A stretch of DNA of 64,000 nt from Thiocapsa sp. (GTDB taxonomy: Bacteria > Pseudomonadota > Gammaproteobacteria > Chromatiales > Chromatiaceae). The stretch covers positions 1,488,001 through 1,552,000 of the forward strand of contig NZ_CP073760.1 in the NCBI RefSeq assembly GCF_018399035.1, written 5' to 3'. Shown here piece after piece: positions 1 through 8,393 of this stretch (positions within the stretch are counted from its first letter, which is position 1; the number at the start of each line of letters is the position of its first letter). The notes below the pieces were generated by a model, which saw nothing but the letters and a program-made list of their open reading frames with translations, was not told where the DNA came from and ran no database searches. The translations under genes were made by a program, and so were the position numbers.

Positions 1-88
1 CGCGCAGGCCCTGCGCCAGGGTCCGGCAGCGCACCAGATGACCGAGGCCCATGCGGGTGGAGGCGTCGACACGTAGGGCGATCTTCAC
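1..88 (-). CDS. pseG: PseG N-terminus, UDP-sugar hydrolase (cut by window edge)
   Basis: First 29 codons of a minus-strand gene that runs off the left edge. From a GTG at 86-88 the reading is MKIALRVDASTRMGLGHLVR and then CRTLAQGLR. This is the glycine-rich start of PseG, the hydrolase that removes UDP from the 2,4-diacetamido-trideoxy-altrose nucleotide in pseudaminic acid synthesis. It starts 33 bases after the stop of the DUF1828 gene, so it would be co-transcribed with it. A second, fused copy of the same N-terminus lies at 3179-4012. Only the N-terminus is visible, so integrity of the gene cannot be judged. Confidence 0.75.
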   Translation of the reverse strand, partial: MKIALRVDASTRMGLGHLVRCRTLAQGLR

Positions 89-121
89 TCTAAGCCCTGC
101 TTCGGATCAGGCATCGCCGGC

Positions 122-904
122 TCAAGCGGCATCCGCCAGGACGTCGGCAAAGACGTCCGGCTGTGACCACCGGGTGACCGTCGATAGCGGCTCCAGCAGG
201 ATGAAATCCTCCGGCGACCAAACATCCGCCGTATCGTCGAACAAACTGACGAAGCGCAGCGCCTCCGGCCCGGCAGTGAAATGGTTCAAGTCGAACCATG
301 CGGCCAGGACATGTTCGGCGACCGCACGCGCGGTCGAGCGGCTACCGGTGCTCAGGACCGAAACCAACGAGCCGTGCGCCGGGGCCATGACATGAAAATC
401 GACCGTCCAGCCGCGCCCGGAGCGACCGACGAGCTTCGGTCGGCGCTCGAACGGCAGTTGCCTCTCGGACAAGAAATCCCCGACCTCGTCGTTGACGGAC
501 TCCACCGCGCGGGTTCGAAAGGTAAACCAAAGATCGGAGATGCGCAGGCAGGCTTGGGCGACCCGCATGATGACGGTGGCGACTGAATCACCAGGCTTGC
601 AGCGGGCCACCAGCATGCCCTTGAAGAGCTCGATGCCATGGGTGATGCACGCATCTGCGATGAGGGCGTTCTGCTTGGGCGTCCGTCGCGGCGAGAGGGT
701 CTGAGAGCGCAACCATCGCAAGGTCTCGCCGAGATCCGAAACGATCGCAATCCCGTCCTTGATCTGCACGAACAGATCAATGTTGTCGCCATCCGGGTAG
801 AGGAAAGGCGTTCGCACGCGCTCGTCCGGCAGCCACAGGATGTCTCCGGGAATGCGCTTCGTCCGATCATCCAAGAGCGCGCTGAATTCCACATCCGTCA
901 ACAT
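122..904 (-). CDS. DUF1828/DUF1829 domain protein
   Basis: 260-residue cytoplasmic protein with no signal peptide or membrane segment. The N-terminal half (about residues 25-120, around LFVQIKDGIAIVSDLGETL) resembles DUF1828 and the C-terminal half (about 150-245) resembles DUF1829, a pair often found fused in mobile or accessory DNA; the biochemical role is unknown. It lies 48 bases after the inferred true stop of the PIG-L gene and 33 bases before pseG, inside the pseudaminic operon, with no obvious pathway role, so it may be a late insertion. Family assignment is from recalled sequence pattern only. Confidence 0.65.
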   Translation of the reverse strand: MLTDVEFSALLDDRTKRIPGDILWLPDERVRTPFLYPDGDNIDLFVQIKDGIAIVSDLGETLRWLRSQTLSPRRTPKQNALIADACITHGIELFKGMLVARCKPGDSVATVIMRVAQACLRISDLWFTFRTRAVESVNDEVGDFLSERQLPFERRPKLVGRSGRGWTVDFHVMAPAHGSLVSVLSTGSRSTARAVAEHVLAAWFDLNHFTAGPEALRFVSLFDDTADVWSPEDFILLEPLSTVTRWSQPDVFADVLADAA

Positions 905-952
905 GTGCTCGCCTCGCAGTTCGCTGTGGTCATTCGCCCCGATTCTCTTGGT

Positions 953-1655
953 TTACGCGAGATGCCGGCCCAAGACAAAGGCTTCCGCGGCTTCACAGCC
1001 GACGGTCGCGCCGCGCCAGCAGGCCAAGTGCTCGACGCCCCCGGCGTGAGCGTGGGTGCGGCCACTCGCGTAGCTCGGCGGAGTAGGCATCCAGGGCAGC
1101 GAGTTTTTGCTCCAGCGTTGCGCCGATGTCGACGAACCAGTTGGATACGCATGCCGGCCCGGAGCCGGGCGGCTGCCATTCGGTGCTGGAGGGCACCTCG
1201 AAGCAGAGCAGCGTGCGCACCGGATGGCCGCTCTGGGGGCGGCAGGCGGTGACGACGGCTTGATGCACGCAGCGGTGGTCGACGTTGAGATCCCCGGCGT
1301 GGTGAGTGAAGACCGTCGCAGGCCGGTGCTTGGCGATCAGGGCCTCGACGCGTTGGGTGATGTCGAGCAAGGGGATGCTGTCGAGACGATTGTCGGGTAG
1401 ATCGTCGAAACTGACGGATGCCGCGCCGAGGATAGCGGCGGCGGACGTGGCGGCCGCGCGGCGTTGCTCCAATTCGATCGCACTCGATACCGCCCCGGGA
1501 CTGCGAGCGCCGACGCCGTCCGCGAGGAAGGCGATGTGGACCGCCGCGCCCTGCCCCGACAGCTTAGCGATGGTGCCGCCGCAGCCGAGGACCTCGTCGT
1601 CGGGGTGGGCGGCCACGACGAGGATCGTGGCTAGGTGCGCTGCAGTAGAAACCAC
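953..1655 (-). pseudogene. PIG-L family deacetylase, frameshifted near the C-terminus
   Basis: Zn-dependent LmbE/PIG-L de-N-acetylase of sugar-nucleotide intermediates. The first motif AAHPDDEVLGCGG lies near residue 15 and the second THHAGDLNVDHR near residue 120; both hold the metal-binding His/Asp residues. The GTG start at 1655 overlaps the end of the upstream methylase by 25 bases. Around 1060 the frame slips by one base: the open frame continues as junk to 993, while the expected tail GGVEHLACWRGATVGCEAAE continues in another frame to a TAA at 953-955. Either a recent mutation or a sequencing error; a catalytic core of about 200 residues is intact. Confidence 0.75.
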
Positions 1656-1959
1656 GTCATGTCGTCCTGAGGAAAGACCGGGTCACGTCGGTAGATGAAG
1701 CCGTAGTCGATCAGCTCGAGGTCGGGATAGCGATCGAGCATCTCGCCTGCAAAATCGCGCTTGAACAATCGGTCGGCGTGACCGCGATAGGGTACCGAGA
1801 CCGGGGTTGGATTGTAGTACTCCGCGATCAGGATGCGACGATAGCTTCATCGCGGTTCCGGTCGATATAGTTCGTGCCGAACTCACCGGCCCAAAATTGC
1901 TCTTGTTCGGTCTGAAAACCGGTCGACTGCTTGTTCTGATTGTCCTTGGCATCCGTCAC
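1631..1959 (-). pseudogene. pseudaminic-acid-associated methylase with internal deletion
   Basis: Both ends of the SAM-dependent methylase that accompanies pseudaminic acid genes are visible, but the middle is gone. From GTG 1959 the start contains EQEQFWAGEFGTNYIDRNRD. About 40 codons in, the frame hits a stop near 1830, and another frame takes up the authentic C-terminus, containing AEYYNPTPVSVPYRGHADRL and ending MTWFLLQRT at the TAG 1631-1633. The missing centre (probably over 100 residues) includes the SAM-binding fold, so the product is dead. It sits between pseF and PIG-L as expected for this operon. Confidence 0.7.
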
Positions 1960-2045
1960 GTTGTTGTCCTCGTTTAGTCACTCTGACCGTTGCGTGTGTC
2001 GGCGATCAACGCCTGCCACAACAGCTCGGCGCGTATCCAATCGTC

Positions 2046-2817
2046 CTAGGTGTCGATATCTTGTACCCGCCAGCGGGGGATGATCAGCGGCGCGCTGTGC
2101 CGGTCGAAGATTCGTTTGCCGCTAAGCCAGGCATCGGGCAAACCCCAGTAGAACTGTCCGGCGTCGTGCAACGCGTGGGGGAGATCCTGCGAGCGTTTGC
2201 AGAAGTGCTCGGGAAAGAACATCTCCACGCCCCCGTCGGGATCTTGCTTGAAGGCGCGAAAAATCGGCGATGCGAACTCGGTTGCCGTAAAGCTGAAGGC
2301 CCAGTCGCCACTTTGCAGAAGTCGGGCCTCGCTCGTAAGACCGGCCACCCAAAACATCAGTCGCTCGTGACACCCGCTCTGCGGTGTCACGCATGCCCCG
2401 TGGCGCTCTGCGCCAAGTGCCACGATGGCCGGAATTACGAGCAAGGCCCAGAAGTCGCAAACCGGTTATCAAATCCTTTGACCGCGCGAATGGGGCGGTC
2501 GCGTAGATGCAGCACACTGCCGAAAGCGGCAGATCTTGGTCAAGCGCCCATTGAGTCGCGTGGGCAATGACCTCGGTCGTGCCGGCGTAGTCGTTGGACA
2601 GCTCTGGAGGCCGTCGGAAGGGTGCCATGGCACCGTGTGCCTTTGCGACCTCCGCGATCTCGTCGTCGTCGGTGGAGACGATGATCTGATCGAACAGGCC
2701 GCTGTCCTGCGCGGCTTGGATGGACCAGGCAATCATCGGCTTGCCGCAGAAGTCGCGGATGTTTTTGCGGGGGATGCGCTTGCTGCCGCCGCGAGCGGGG
2801 ATGATGGCTAGGTTCAT
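2046..2817 (-). pseudogene. pseF: PseF, CMP-pseudaminic acid cytidylyltransferase, split by a MITE
   Basis: Cytidylyltransferase that activates pseudaminic acid with CTP. The N-terminal half reads MNLAIIPARGGSKRIPRKNI, the nucleotide-binding signature of the NeuA/PseF family, and runs to DLITGLRLL. A 124-bp element with 9-bp target duplication (2325-2448) then breaks the frame. The C-terminal half, containing SGDWAFSFTATEFASPIFRA and ending RVQDIDT, continues in another frame to the stop at 2046. Removing the element plus one 9-bp copy (133 bp) restores a single frame across the junction, so it was a normal gene before the insertion. A heptamer repeat array abuts the start codon. Confidence 0.85.
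2325..2448. mobile_element. MITE family A, copy inside pseF
   Basis: 124-bp non-coding palindromic element. Terminal inverted repeats are GGCCTCGCTCGTAA (left) and, read inward from the right, GGCCTTGCTCGTAA (13 of 14 match). The flanks are a perfect 9-bp duplication CAGAAGTCG at 2316-2324 and 2449-2457. The interior carries further hairpins (GTGGCGCTCTGCGCCA type). A near-identical copy is at 15868-15991 and partial copies are near 5950, 10440 and 16864. Confidence 0.85.
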
Positions 2818-2819
2818 TC

Positions 2820-2875
2820 GTTATTGGTTATTGGTTATTGGGTATTGGTTATTGGGTATTGGTTGTTGGGTATTT
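2820..2875. repeat. heptamer repeat (GGTTATT/GGGTATT)n
   Basis: About eight imperfect tandem copies of a 7-bp unit directly upstream of the pseF start codon at 2817. The same heptamer occurs at 10540-10626 and 10929-10973, also bordering pieces of pseF. It displaces any normal ribosome-binding site for this pseF copy. Confidence 0.85.
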
Positions 2876-2924
2876 GTCTCGTTCCCGGGCTCTGCTTGGG
2901 AACGCGGCCCGCAAAGCTCAGGGG

Positions 2925-3148
2925 GCATGAGGGTCTTGATAGGCGACATCGGACCGGAAGTGGGCGACGTCTACTCTCCAATGGTTACCGGGCGACTCAA
3001 GTCGCCTCTACATGTCGGTCGATGCATTCCCGGGGCGGCATGAGGGTCTTGATAGGCGACATCGGACCGGAAGTGGACGACGTCTAGTCTCCAATGGTTA
3101 CCGGGCGACTCAAGTCGCCTCTACATGTCGGTCGATGCATTCCCGGGA
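2925..3148. repeat. 113-bp tandem duplication with GCGACTCAAGTCGC palindrome
   Basis: Two nearly identical units begin at 2925 and 3038 (each starts GCATGAGGGTCTTGATAGGC). Each holds the palindrome GGGCGACTCAAGTCGCC and ends ATGCATTCCCGGG, the right half of MITE family B. I see no gene between 2818 and 3178. Confidence 0.8.
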
Positions 3149-3178
3149 TGCGATCGGTGCCTGGGTCGACACCCCGGC

Positions 3179-4012
3179 TCAGTGCTCCGAGTCGGGCCGA
3201 GAGCCGGCACCGAAGACCTCCTCGAAGGTGCGTGCGCTCAGCAGGCGTGTGGACCATTGCAGGAGGGTCTGCGGATCGGCGTCGAGCACGCGCTGGCGCT
3301 CCACTTCGCCGAGAGGACCGAATTTGGCGGTAAGCAGGCTCATGAGCATGTTGGCTTGGCCTTCCTGACGGCCTTCCTGACGGCCTTCCTGACGACCGAG
3401 GCGTTCGATACTGGTGATGTAGGGCATGTTGGCTTGCTCCTCGAAAGCGATCAGCTCGCGCTTGAACTCCTGCTCCAGACCCTCCGGCAACTGCAACAGC
3501 CAATCCAGAACACGAAACAGCTCCAGGATGTCCTCGCGGCTGTAGCCGCGTTGGTAGAGTAGACGCACCAGGCGCATCTTCCAGGCTTTGCGGGTCGCCC
3601 CGTCCTTGCTCTCCTGCGCCTTCAGGTGGGCCATCACCACCAGGGCGAAGGGATTGGGGTCGGCTTCCAGCTCGGCCCAACGGGCGTGTAGATCCAGCAG
3701 TTTGCACGTCGGAAAGCGAAAGTCCAACGCGCAGCCCCAGCGCTCGCGGGCGTAGGCGCTCGGGCGGAAGCGCGCGGCGGCGTCGGCCAGCACGGCGAGG
3801 CTGACGATGTCGGTGCGGTATTTGTCGAAGATGCGGTAATTGTAAACGTACATCCGCTCGGCAAAGCCCGCTTCGGAATCGCCCTGGACCTCGACGTGGA
3901 CCAGGACCCAGGTCTCGCCCTGTGTGCGCAGCGCTTGGGCGAGTGCACGGCAGCGGGTCAGGTATCCCAGGCCCACGGCGGGGCCTGCGTTGCAACGGAA
4001 CAGGATGGTCAC
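3179..4012 (-). CDS. chimeric ORF: PseG N-terminus fused to Rpn-type nuclease with DUF4351 tail
   Basis: 277 residues, GTG start. Residues 1-33 (with VGLGYLTRCRALAQALR) are a PseG start like the one at the left window edge. From about residue 34 the protein becomes an Rpn/PD-(D/E)XK putative transposase of the other subfamily: VLVHVEVQG, with the E-x-Q variant of the catalytic motif, then FAERMYVYNYRIFDKY. It ends in a DUF4351-like tail (LTAKFGPLGEVERQR). Near residue 210 is an (R-Q-E-G) repeat coded by 12-bp units. The junction is in frame with no stop. The start overlaps the upstream stop as GTGA. The normal Rpn N-terminal residues are missing, so activity is doubtful. Confidence 0.8.
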   Translation of the reverse strand: MTILFRCNAGPAVGLGYLTRCRALAQALRTQGETWVLVHVEVQGDSEAGFAERMYVYNYRIFDKYRTDIVSLAVLADAAARFRPSAYARERWGCALDFRFPTCKLLDLHARWAELEADPNPFALVVMAHLKAQESKDGATRKAWKMRLVRLLYQRGYSREDILELFRVLDWLLQLPEGLEQEFKRELIAFEEQANMPYITSIERLGRQEGRQEGRQEGQANMLMSLLTAKFGPLGEVERQRVLDADPQTLLQWSTRLLSARTFEEVFGAGSRPDSEH

Positions 4013-5346
4013 TCCGAGAGTGCCTGACGATCGATGAAGCCGTGATTGACCAGCGTGGTCTTGATCAGAAGCGGCGAGACATCGAATGCACCGGCCGCGT
4101 CTTCGATCTGATCGTCGTTCGGGTTTGAGGTGTCGAGGAAGGCGATCAGATCCTCGACCGGGCAGAGTAGCTGTTGTGCGAATGCGCGCTGGAATTTCTG
4201 ACGCGACGTCTTCGCGGTGGTGGCCGGGAGGAGTCGCTCGTCGTCGGCAGTGGCGAGGTGATCGCCGACAAGCCGGGCCAGCGCGAAGCGTCGACTCGTC
4301 GGCGGGCGGGCGCCGAGCGTGACCGTGAGCACACCGGCGTCGTCGCGATAGCCGACCGAGAGCTGGGTCATCGACGTCGGTGCGGGTGTCGTCAGGTCGG
4401 CTTCACGCATGCCCAGGGCCCCGACGAGACGTGCGTTGCTGAGCGCGCCGGGCTCAAACCCCCAATGCGCGCGGGCCGCGTCCGCAAGGCGGTAAGCACG
4501 TTGCCAGGGGGCTTCTCCGCCGCCGTAAACCGCTCCACGGCTTAGGCGCTTGGCCGGCTCGGCGCGGGCACGCCGACGGAGGGGCTCGATATCCGGCATT
4601 CCGAGCGTGGTTCTGCTCCGATGGGGCACATCGAGCAGGTTCGCCAAGGCCATCGGAGCGGCCTGCTTGAATGCCGCGAGTAGTTCTTCCACAGCGGCGA
4701 GCCCCGTGCGGGCCTGCTGGGCCAGGAGCAAATCCAGGAACGCGCCCTCCTCCGCATCCGGGTCGAGACCCGCGATGGCCTCGAGCTTGCGCCACCGGGC
4801 GGCGTCGGGTGACCGACGTTCGGCCTGCACTTCACTCCAGAGTGCCTGCAAATCGGTCTGCGGGTGTCCGGTGGTACCGAGTCGATCGATGACCGCATCG
4901 AGGAAGCCGTCAATACCGGCCACGAATGCCTCTACCGGGATCTGCACATCGTCTCTCAAGAGATACCGGATGTTCTCGATCGCCGTCGCTGTGCTCGGAC
5001 GCATCCGAAGGATGACGTTCTCACCGTCGCCGACCAGGGTCAGCGCGGACCACACATCGCCGCCTCCGGCTGCCGCCAAGCAATGCGACATGCGCCAATC
5101 GAGATCGTCGCGCTCCGGCTCCCAGCGCAGGCGCCACCAGTTCTCGGCCAACCAGTAGGCGAGGCGGTAAGCGCTGGCCCGCACGGTTGGCCGGACGGTT
5201 TGCGCGAGGCGATCTTCAAGCTCGGTGAGACACAGGTCGCCCACGAAGATGCTCGGATCCGCGCCGGCAGCCCGCTCGATTGGATCCTGCGCCGCATTCT
5301 CACGCGGAGCGAAGCGGATCTCGAATGCGCTCATCTGGCGTTCCAT
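4009..5346 (-). CDS. large ImmA/IrrE-like protein without the HExxH motif
   Basis: 445 residues, no membrane segment. The C-terminal part (RFALARLVGDHL, then FQRAFAQQLLCPVEDLIAFL, then FDVSPLLIKTTLVNHGFID) follows the layout of ImmA/IrrE (DUF955) metallopeptidases, including the AFAxxLLxP block. The zinc site HExxH is replaced by the RFALARLVGDHL stretch, so proteolysis is unlikely. The N-terminal 300 residues match nothing I recognise. It overlaps its upstream partner (stop 5331) by 16 bases, so the two form one unit. Its first 65 codons or so are duplicated at 10068-10384. Role unknown; a two-gene toxin-antitoxin or stress module is a guess. Confidence 0.55.
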   Translation of the reverse strand: MERQMSAFEIRFAPRENAAQDPIERAAGADPSIFVGDLCLTELEDRLAQTVRPTVRASAYRLAYWLAENWWRLRWEPERDDLDWRMSHCLAAAGGGDVWSALTLVGDGENVILRMRPSTATAIENIRYLLRDDVQIPVEAFVAGIDGFLDAVIDRLGTTGHPQTDLQALWSEVQAERRSPDAARWRKLEAIAGLDPDAEEGAFLDLLLAQQARTGLAAVEELLAAFKQAAPMALANLLDVPHRSRTTLGMPDIEPLRRRARAEPAKRLSRGAVYGGGEAPWQRAYRLADAARAHWGFEPGALSNARLVGALGMREADLTTPAPTSMTQLSVGYRDDAGVLTVTLGARPPTSRRFALARLVGDHLATADDERLLPATTAKTSRQKFQRAFAQQLLCPVEDLIAFLDTSNPNDDQIEDAAGAFDVSPLLIKTTLVNHGFIDRQALSE

Positions 5347-5750
5347 CGTCCCGGGACCTCGGCCCGGAACGGATCGTCCTGCGGCATCGGATAGCCGTGA
5401 TAGACGCCTTGGCCGGCATTTTCGAGCATCGCCTCCAACGGATCGCCATTGTCGGTGACCGCCCAGATATTTTGCGGCCAGCCGTCGCGCCTCTGTTGAC
5501 TGACCAGACCTTGCTGGACCCCCGCACGCAGGTGTTTCAACGCCGCTCTGCGCGTCATGATACCAACGCCATCGCAGAGCGATTTATCCGGTCGGCAATG
5601 TGCCGCGGGCGGCGTGAGACCAAAGTCGCCGGGGTTCCGTTTGTGTTCGGGGTTCCCGCCGTACTTCACTCGCTTTGCGAGCCCTTCGGTATCGGTCGCA
5701 CCAACACTGATCTTGCGCTTGGTGTTGTATCTGTTACGTCTTGGTTTCAT
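5331..5750 (-). CDS. small partner protein of the ImmA/IrrE-like gene
   Basis: 139 residues, basic N-terminus (MKPRRNRYNTKRKISVG), central conserved-looking block GNPEHKRNPGDFGLTPPA, and C-terminal block GWPQNIWAVTDNGDPLEA with GVYHGYPMPQDDPFR. I recall similar proteins always paired with the larger ImmA-like gene; function unknown. It overlaps that gene by 16 bases and its start overlaps the DUF4160 fragment stop as ATGA. The last 55 codons recur at 10249-10440, where the fragment has picked up a new upstream sequence. Confidence 0.6.
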   Translation of the reverse strand: MKPRRNRYNTKRKISVGATDTEGLAKRVKYGGNPEHKRNPGDFGLTPPAAHCRPDKSLCDGVGIMTRRAALKHLRAGVQQGLVSQQRRDGWPQNIWAVTDNGDPLEAMLENAGQGVYHGYPMPQDDPFRAEVPGRWNAR

Positions 5751-5929
5751 CCGGAAATGTCGGTTAGATTGCCTTTTTCGTGACGATGCCGGCGCGCTGC
5801 ATGACGCGCTAGCGTCTGGATATCGATCTCGACTTTGGCTGCGCCATAACGCGCATGAACAGGTGGCTGCGCGTGGTCATTGTCGTACATGGCGATCACA
5901 ATCCCAAGAAAACGGCTGATTTCCGGCAT
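5747..5929 (-). pseudogene. DUF4160 fragment with foreign tail
   Basis: Starts as a DUF4160 protein: MPEISRFLGIVIAMYDNDHA, then VHARYGAAKVEIDIQTLA, about 42 residues. The tail HAARRHRHEKGNLTDISG is instead an out-of-frame piece of the small gene found intact at 13294-13491 (its MQRAGIVTKKGKLT region). So it is a two-part fragment, probably non-functional. Confidence 0.6.
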
Positions 5930-5944
5930 TGCTGTTCCGCACTC

Positions 5945-6003
5945 CTTTGGGGTACGTGGCGCAGAGCGCCACGGGGCATGCGTGACACCGCAGAGCGGAT
6001 GCG
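5945..6003. repeat. partial MITE family A core
   Basis: Contains the core hairpin GTGGCGCAGAGCGCCAC and GTGACACCGCAGAGCGGATG of family A without its terminal repeats. It joins the DUF4160 fragment to the Rpn fragment. Confidence 0.65.
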
Positions 6004-6322
6004 CGCTGGCGCTCCACTTCGCCGAGGGAACCGAATTTGGCCTCGAGCCGAAACAGTGCGGAACAGAGATTGCGCTCGGGCAGAGGACCGGCGTTTGCGA
6101 GTCGCTGCTCGTCGAGCAGCAGGTCAGCCTGCCGTGGGCGATAGCTGTCGAGCATTGGCGGCGCCGGCTCGATGAGCGGCTCGAGCGTGTCGGCAGCATG
6201 CCAAGGCGTGACACCTTTGTAGAGCACCACGGGCAGAACAGGCGGCAGACGCCCCGTCGCACGTAGGGTCTCGGCGCGAATGAGATCCTGGTAGAGCAGC
6301 CCGAGGTAGGTCTGGATGCGTA
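6003..6322 (-). pseudogene. internal fragment of Rpn/YhgA-like nuclease gene
   Basis: Reads the middle of the Rpn family seen in full at 25335-26450: QTYLGLLYQDLI, LYKGVTPWHAADTLEPLIEP, LLLDEQRLANAGPLPERN. It then switches at LFRLEA to KFGSLGEVERQR, which belongs to the DUF4351 tail of the other Rpn subfamily. Both ends are missing. The antisense reading is not coding. Confidence 0.7.
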
Positions 6323-6561
6323 CGGTTCACTTTGTGTCCTGGCATCACCGACTCGGCCCGCGCAAGCAGCAGGTCTTGACCGCCCTGCACAACGTTGCGA
6401 TCAAGCGGCCCGACGGCACCACGGCCGCCGAGCGCTTCTTCGCTCAGCCCCACCCATCTTTGTTCGACCAGGTGCTCGAGCGCATGCCCTGGCCCGCCCG
6501 ACCGGCGCGACGACGACCGAGCCCGGCGAGGCCGCCGTACCTCGTCCCTGTGGTGGCTTAG
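6323..6561 (+). pseudogene. C-terminal fragment of DUF6399-type IS transposase
   Basis: Plus-strand tail HHRLGPRKQQVLTALHNV, IKRPDGTTAAERFF, ending PPYLVPVVA at a TAG. It matches the corresponding part of the transposase in the IS element at 32670-34586 (RRPDGTTAAERFF). Only the last 75 or so residues are present; no terminal repeat was seen. Confidence 0.7.
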
Positions 6562-6594
6562 CAACAGTGGACCAATCGATGATCAAGGCCCTTT

Positions 6595-7338
6595 TCACAG
6601 TGTTCCCTGCTTTTGCGTTTGCACCGAAGCGCTGGCAATAAAGCTTGCCTGTTCACGTACGATCAGGGTGCACTCTTTTGATTGATCGAACAGGTAGTCG
6701 AGGCCGCTTGTCACTACGACCTCCATGGCTTGATCGATGAGCAAGTAACGATCATGGTGCTGGCGATAATGGCCTCGACGATCGTCCTTGACCAGCCAGT
6801 CGGTGCAGTGCCGTTTCAGCTCGGTGACCTTCCGCTGCGGCAGCGGATAACCAAAAAGCAGGGTCAGCCGCCGCTTTGGCAGAAGATCGAAAAACTGTTT
6901 CGCTCCAGTCCACTGCTGTTCTAGAAAACGATCGTGGATCAGGATGGTCTTTGCCTTGCTCATCAAGGCACGAAGCAACGCATGGGCTTTATCCCGACCC
7001 GTGTTTGGCTGGCAGGTCAAGGTATAGCTGCTCCCGATGCTGTCACCGTGAATGCAGACATACGGGTAGGTGGTCGTCTGCTCTGATAAGACCAGCTTGA
7101 AATCGGTCAGGCTGGCTAGTTCCTCGAGTGTTTGATTGACTAATTGACTGGCGGCCAAGCTGGCCATCAGCACTTCGTCTTGGATCTGAAGGCGTTTCAG
7201 CTGCGCTACGCAAGTGATGTGAGGCGGCTTGTAAAACTGAAGGAGGCGCTCGATCAGCTGAGTATCGTGCGTCTGAGTATGCTTGAATGCGTGCCACTGC
7301 CGAAGCAGCTCGTCTTCCAGGACAACTCTCCCCCGCAT
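6595..7338 (-). CDS. PLD-like putative nuclease, third gene of DUF262/ATPase operon
   Basis: 247 residues, soluble. Residues 195-202 read HDRYLLID, followed by VVVTSGLDYLF at about 207-217. This is the HxK(x)4D...GS phospholipase D motif with Arg in place of Lys, so one HKD-like half-site; a dimer would make a full active site. The N-terminal 120 residues match nothing I know. Its ATG shares one base with the ATPase stop (TAATG at 7336-7340), which implies coupled translation. In such an operon it would be the effector, probably cutting nucleic acid. The PLD call rests on one motif. Confidence 0.5.
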   Translation of the reverse strand: MRGRVVLEDELLRQWHAFKHTQTHDTQLIERLLQFYKPPHITCVAQLKRLQIQDEVLMASLAASQLVNQTLEELASLTDFKLVLSEQTTTYPYVCIHGDSIGSSYTLTCQPNTGRDKAHALLRALMSKAKTILIHDRFLEQQWTGAKQFFDLLPKRRLTLLFGYPLPQRKVTELKRHCTDWLVKDDRRGHYRQHHDRYLLIDQAMEVVVTSGLDYLFDQSKECTLIVREQASFIASASVQTQKQGTL

Positions 7339-8393
7339 TATCCCATCTCCAGCAGTTCACTGAGCGTCGAGTCAAAGAAGCCCGACGGGAAAGGCCTCTC
7401 GTTGCCCTGCTCATCGCAGAAGTGACCGCGCGGGTTGAGATGCAAGCGCTCGAACGGCTGATCGAAGGCTTGCTTGTAATAGATCATCAGGTCTTGGGCC
7501 GGCAGCGTACGACGGTAGACCTCATAACGGACGCGATTGATCAGATGCTCGCAATGCGTCTCGACAAGGAGCTGCACGCCCTTTGCACTGAGATGGACGA
7601 GGAGTTTTGCCAATCGGGATTGAGCCGCCGGGTGAAGATGAATCTCGGGGTTCTCGATGATCAACAAGTCACCCGGTTTCGATGCCAAGCACAGGATACA
7701 GACCTTGAGGAGAAACCCATTGCCAGCGCCTGTGTTGTTAGGCGACACCTCACCGATCTCGTCCATGACAAAACTGGTCTTGACGATGGTACTGGTGACC
7801 TTTTGGGTGCGGGCCTCGGCCGAGATGCCAGTGATGAAGCTGAGCCACCAGGCAAGCTGCGCCTTGAGCGTGCGTGCCGGCGCTTCCTTTACCACAAGCT
7901 CTGAATGAATCGGCTTGTCTTTGTGCTGCTCCAAATAGCTGAGGGCGTATTGACCGGTGTCGCCTATGCGCAACTCGGGATTCAGCTCTGTGAGCTCTTG
8001 CAGACCGATACGATTAGCCGCTAGATAGTAGAGACTTTCCTCATACTTGCGCGGTTCCTGCTGGACTGCGGCCTGGTGCGTCTCGTCGCGTAGTTGGAGG
8101 CCATCGCGTTTAAGCACGGTGGTTCTCTCGTTTCCATCCTGCTCGATGGAGATGATGACCTCAGAGGGATTGCTGATGCGACTCGCGACATCCTCAAACA
8201 GACTGTAGGGCTTGACCACCTCTTTCAGATAGACGCCGTTCCTTTGTTGGAACACGGAATGATTCAAGAGAATGGCCTGAAAGACTGTCGATTTACCGGA
8301 TGAATTGGAACCCACAAGCAGGGTGAGCGGGGCGAGCTGCAGGCTGACATCGTCCAGGCATTTGAAGCCCTGTATCCGTATGTTGGTCAGCAT
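7338..8393 (-). CDS. AAA ATPase, OLD/DUF3696-like
   Basis: 351 residues. The Walker A motif GSNSSGKST is at residues 28-36 in the SMC/RecF-like start MLTNIRIQGFKCL. The signature-like SPNNTGAGNGFLLKV lies near 217-231, Walker B LLIIENPE at 243-250, the following IHLHP is typical of OLD-type ATPases, and ETHCEHL near 278 is the switch His region. The C-terminus (PRGHF...GFFD) has the DUF3696 layout. It overlaps the DUF262 stop by 7 bases and the PLD-like gene by one base. The likely job is sensing and regulating the partner nuclease activities by ATP hydrolysis. Confidence 0.85.
   Translation of the reverse strand: MLTNIRIQGFKCLDDVSLQLAPLTLLVGSNSSGKSTVFQAILLNHSVFQQRNGVYLKEVVKPYSLFEDVASRISNPSEVIISIEQDGNERTTVLKRDGLQLRDETHQAAVQQEPRKYEESLYYLAANRIGLQELTELNPELRIGDTGQYALSYLEQHKDKPIHSELVVKEAPARTLKAQLAWWLSFITGISAEARTQKVTSTIVKTSFVMDEIGEVSPNNTGAGNGFLLKVCILCLASKPGDLLIIENPEIHLHPAAQSRLAKLLVHLSAKGVQLLVETHCEHLINRVRYEVYRRTLPAQDLMIYYKQAFDQPFERLHLNPRGHFCDEQGNERPFPSGFFDSTLSELLEMG

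Noticed and set aside
3012..3368. Plus-strand frames over the 113-bp tandem repeat
   Set aside because: Repetitive DNA plus antisense of the chimeric Rpn gene.
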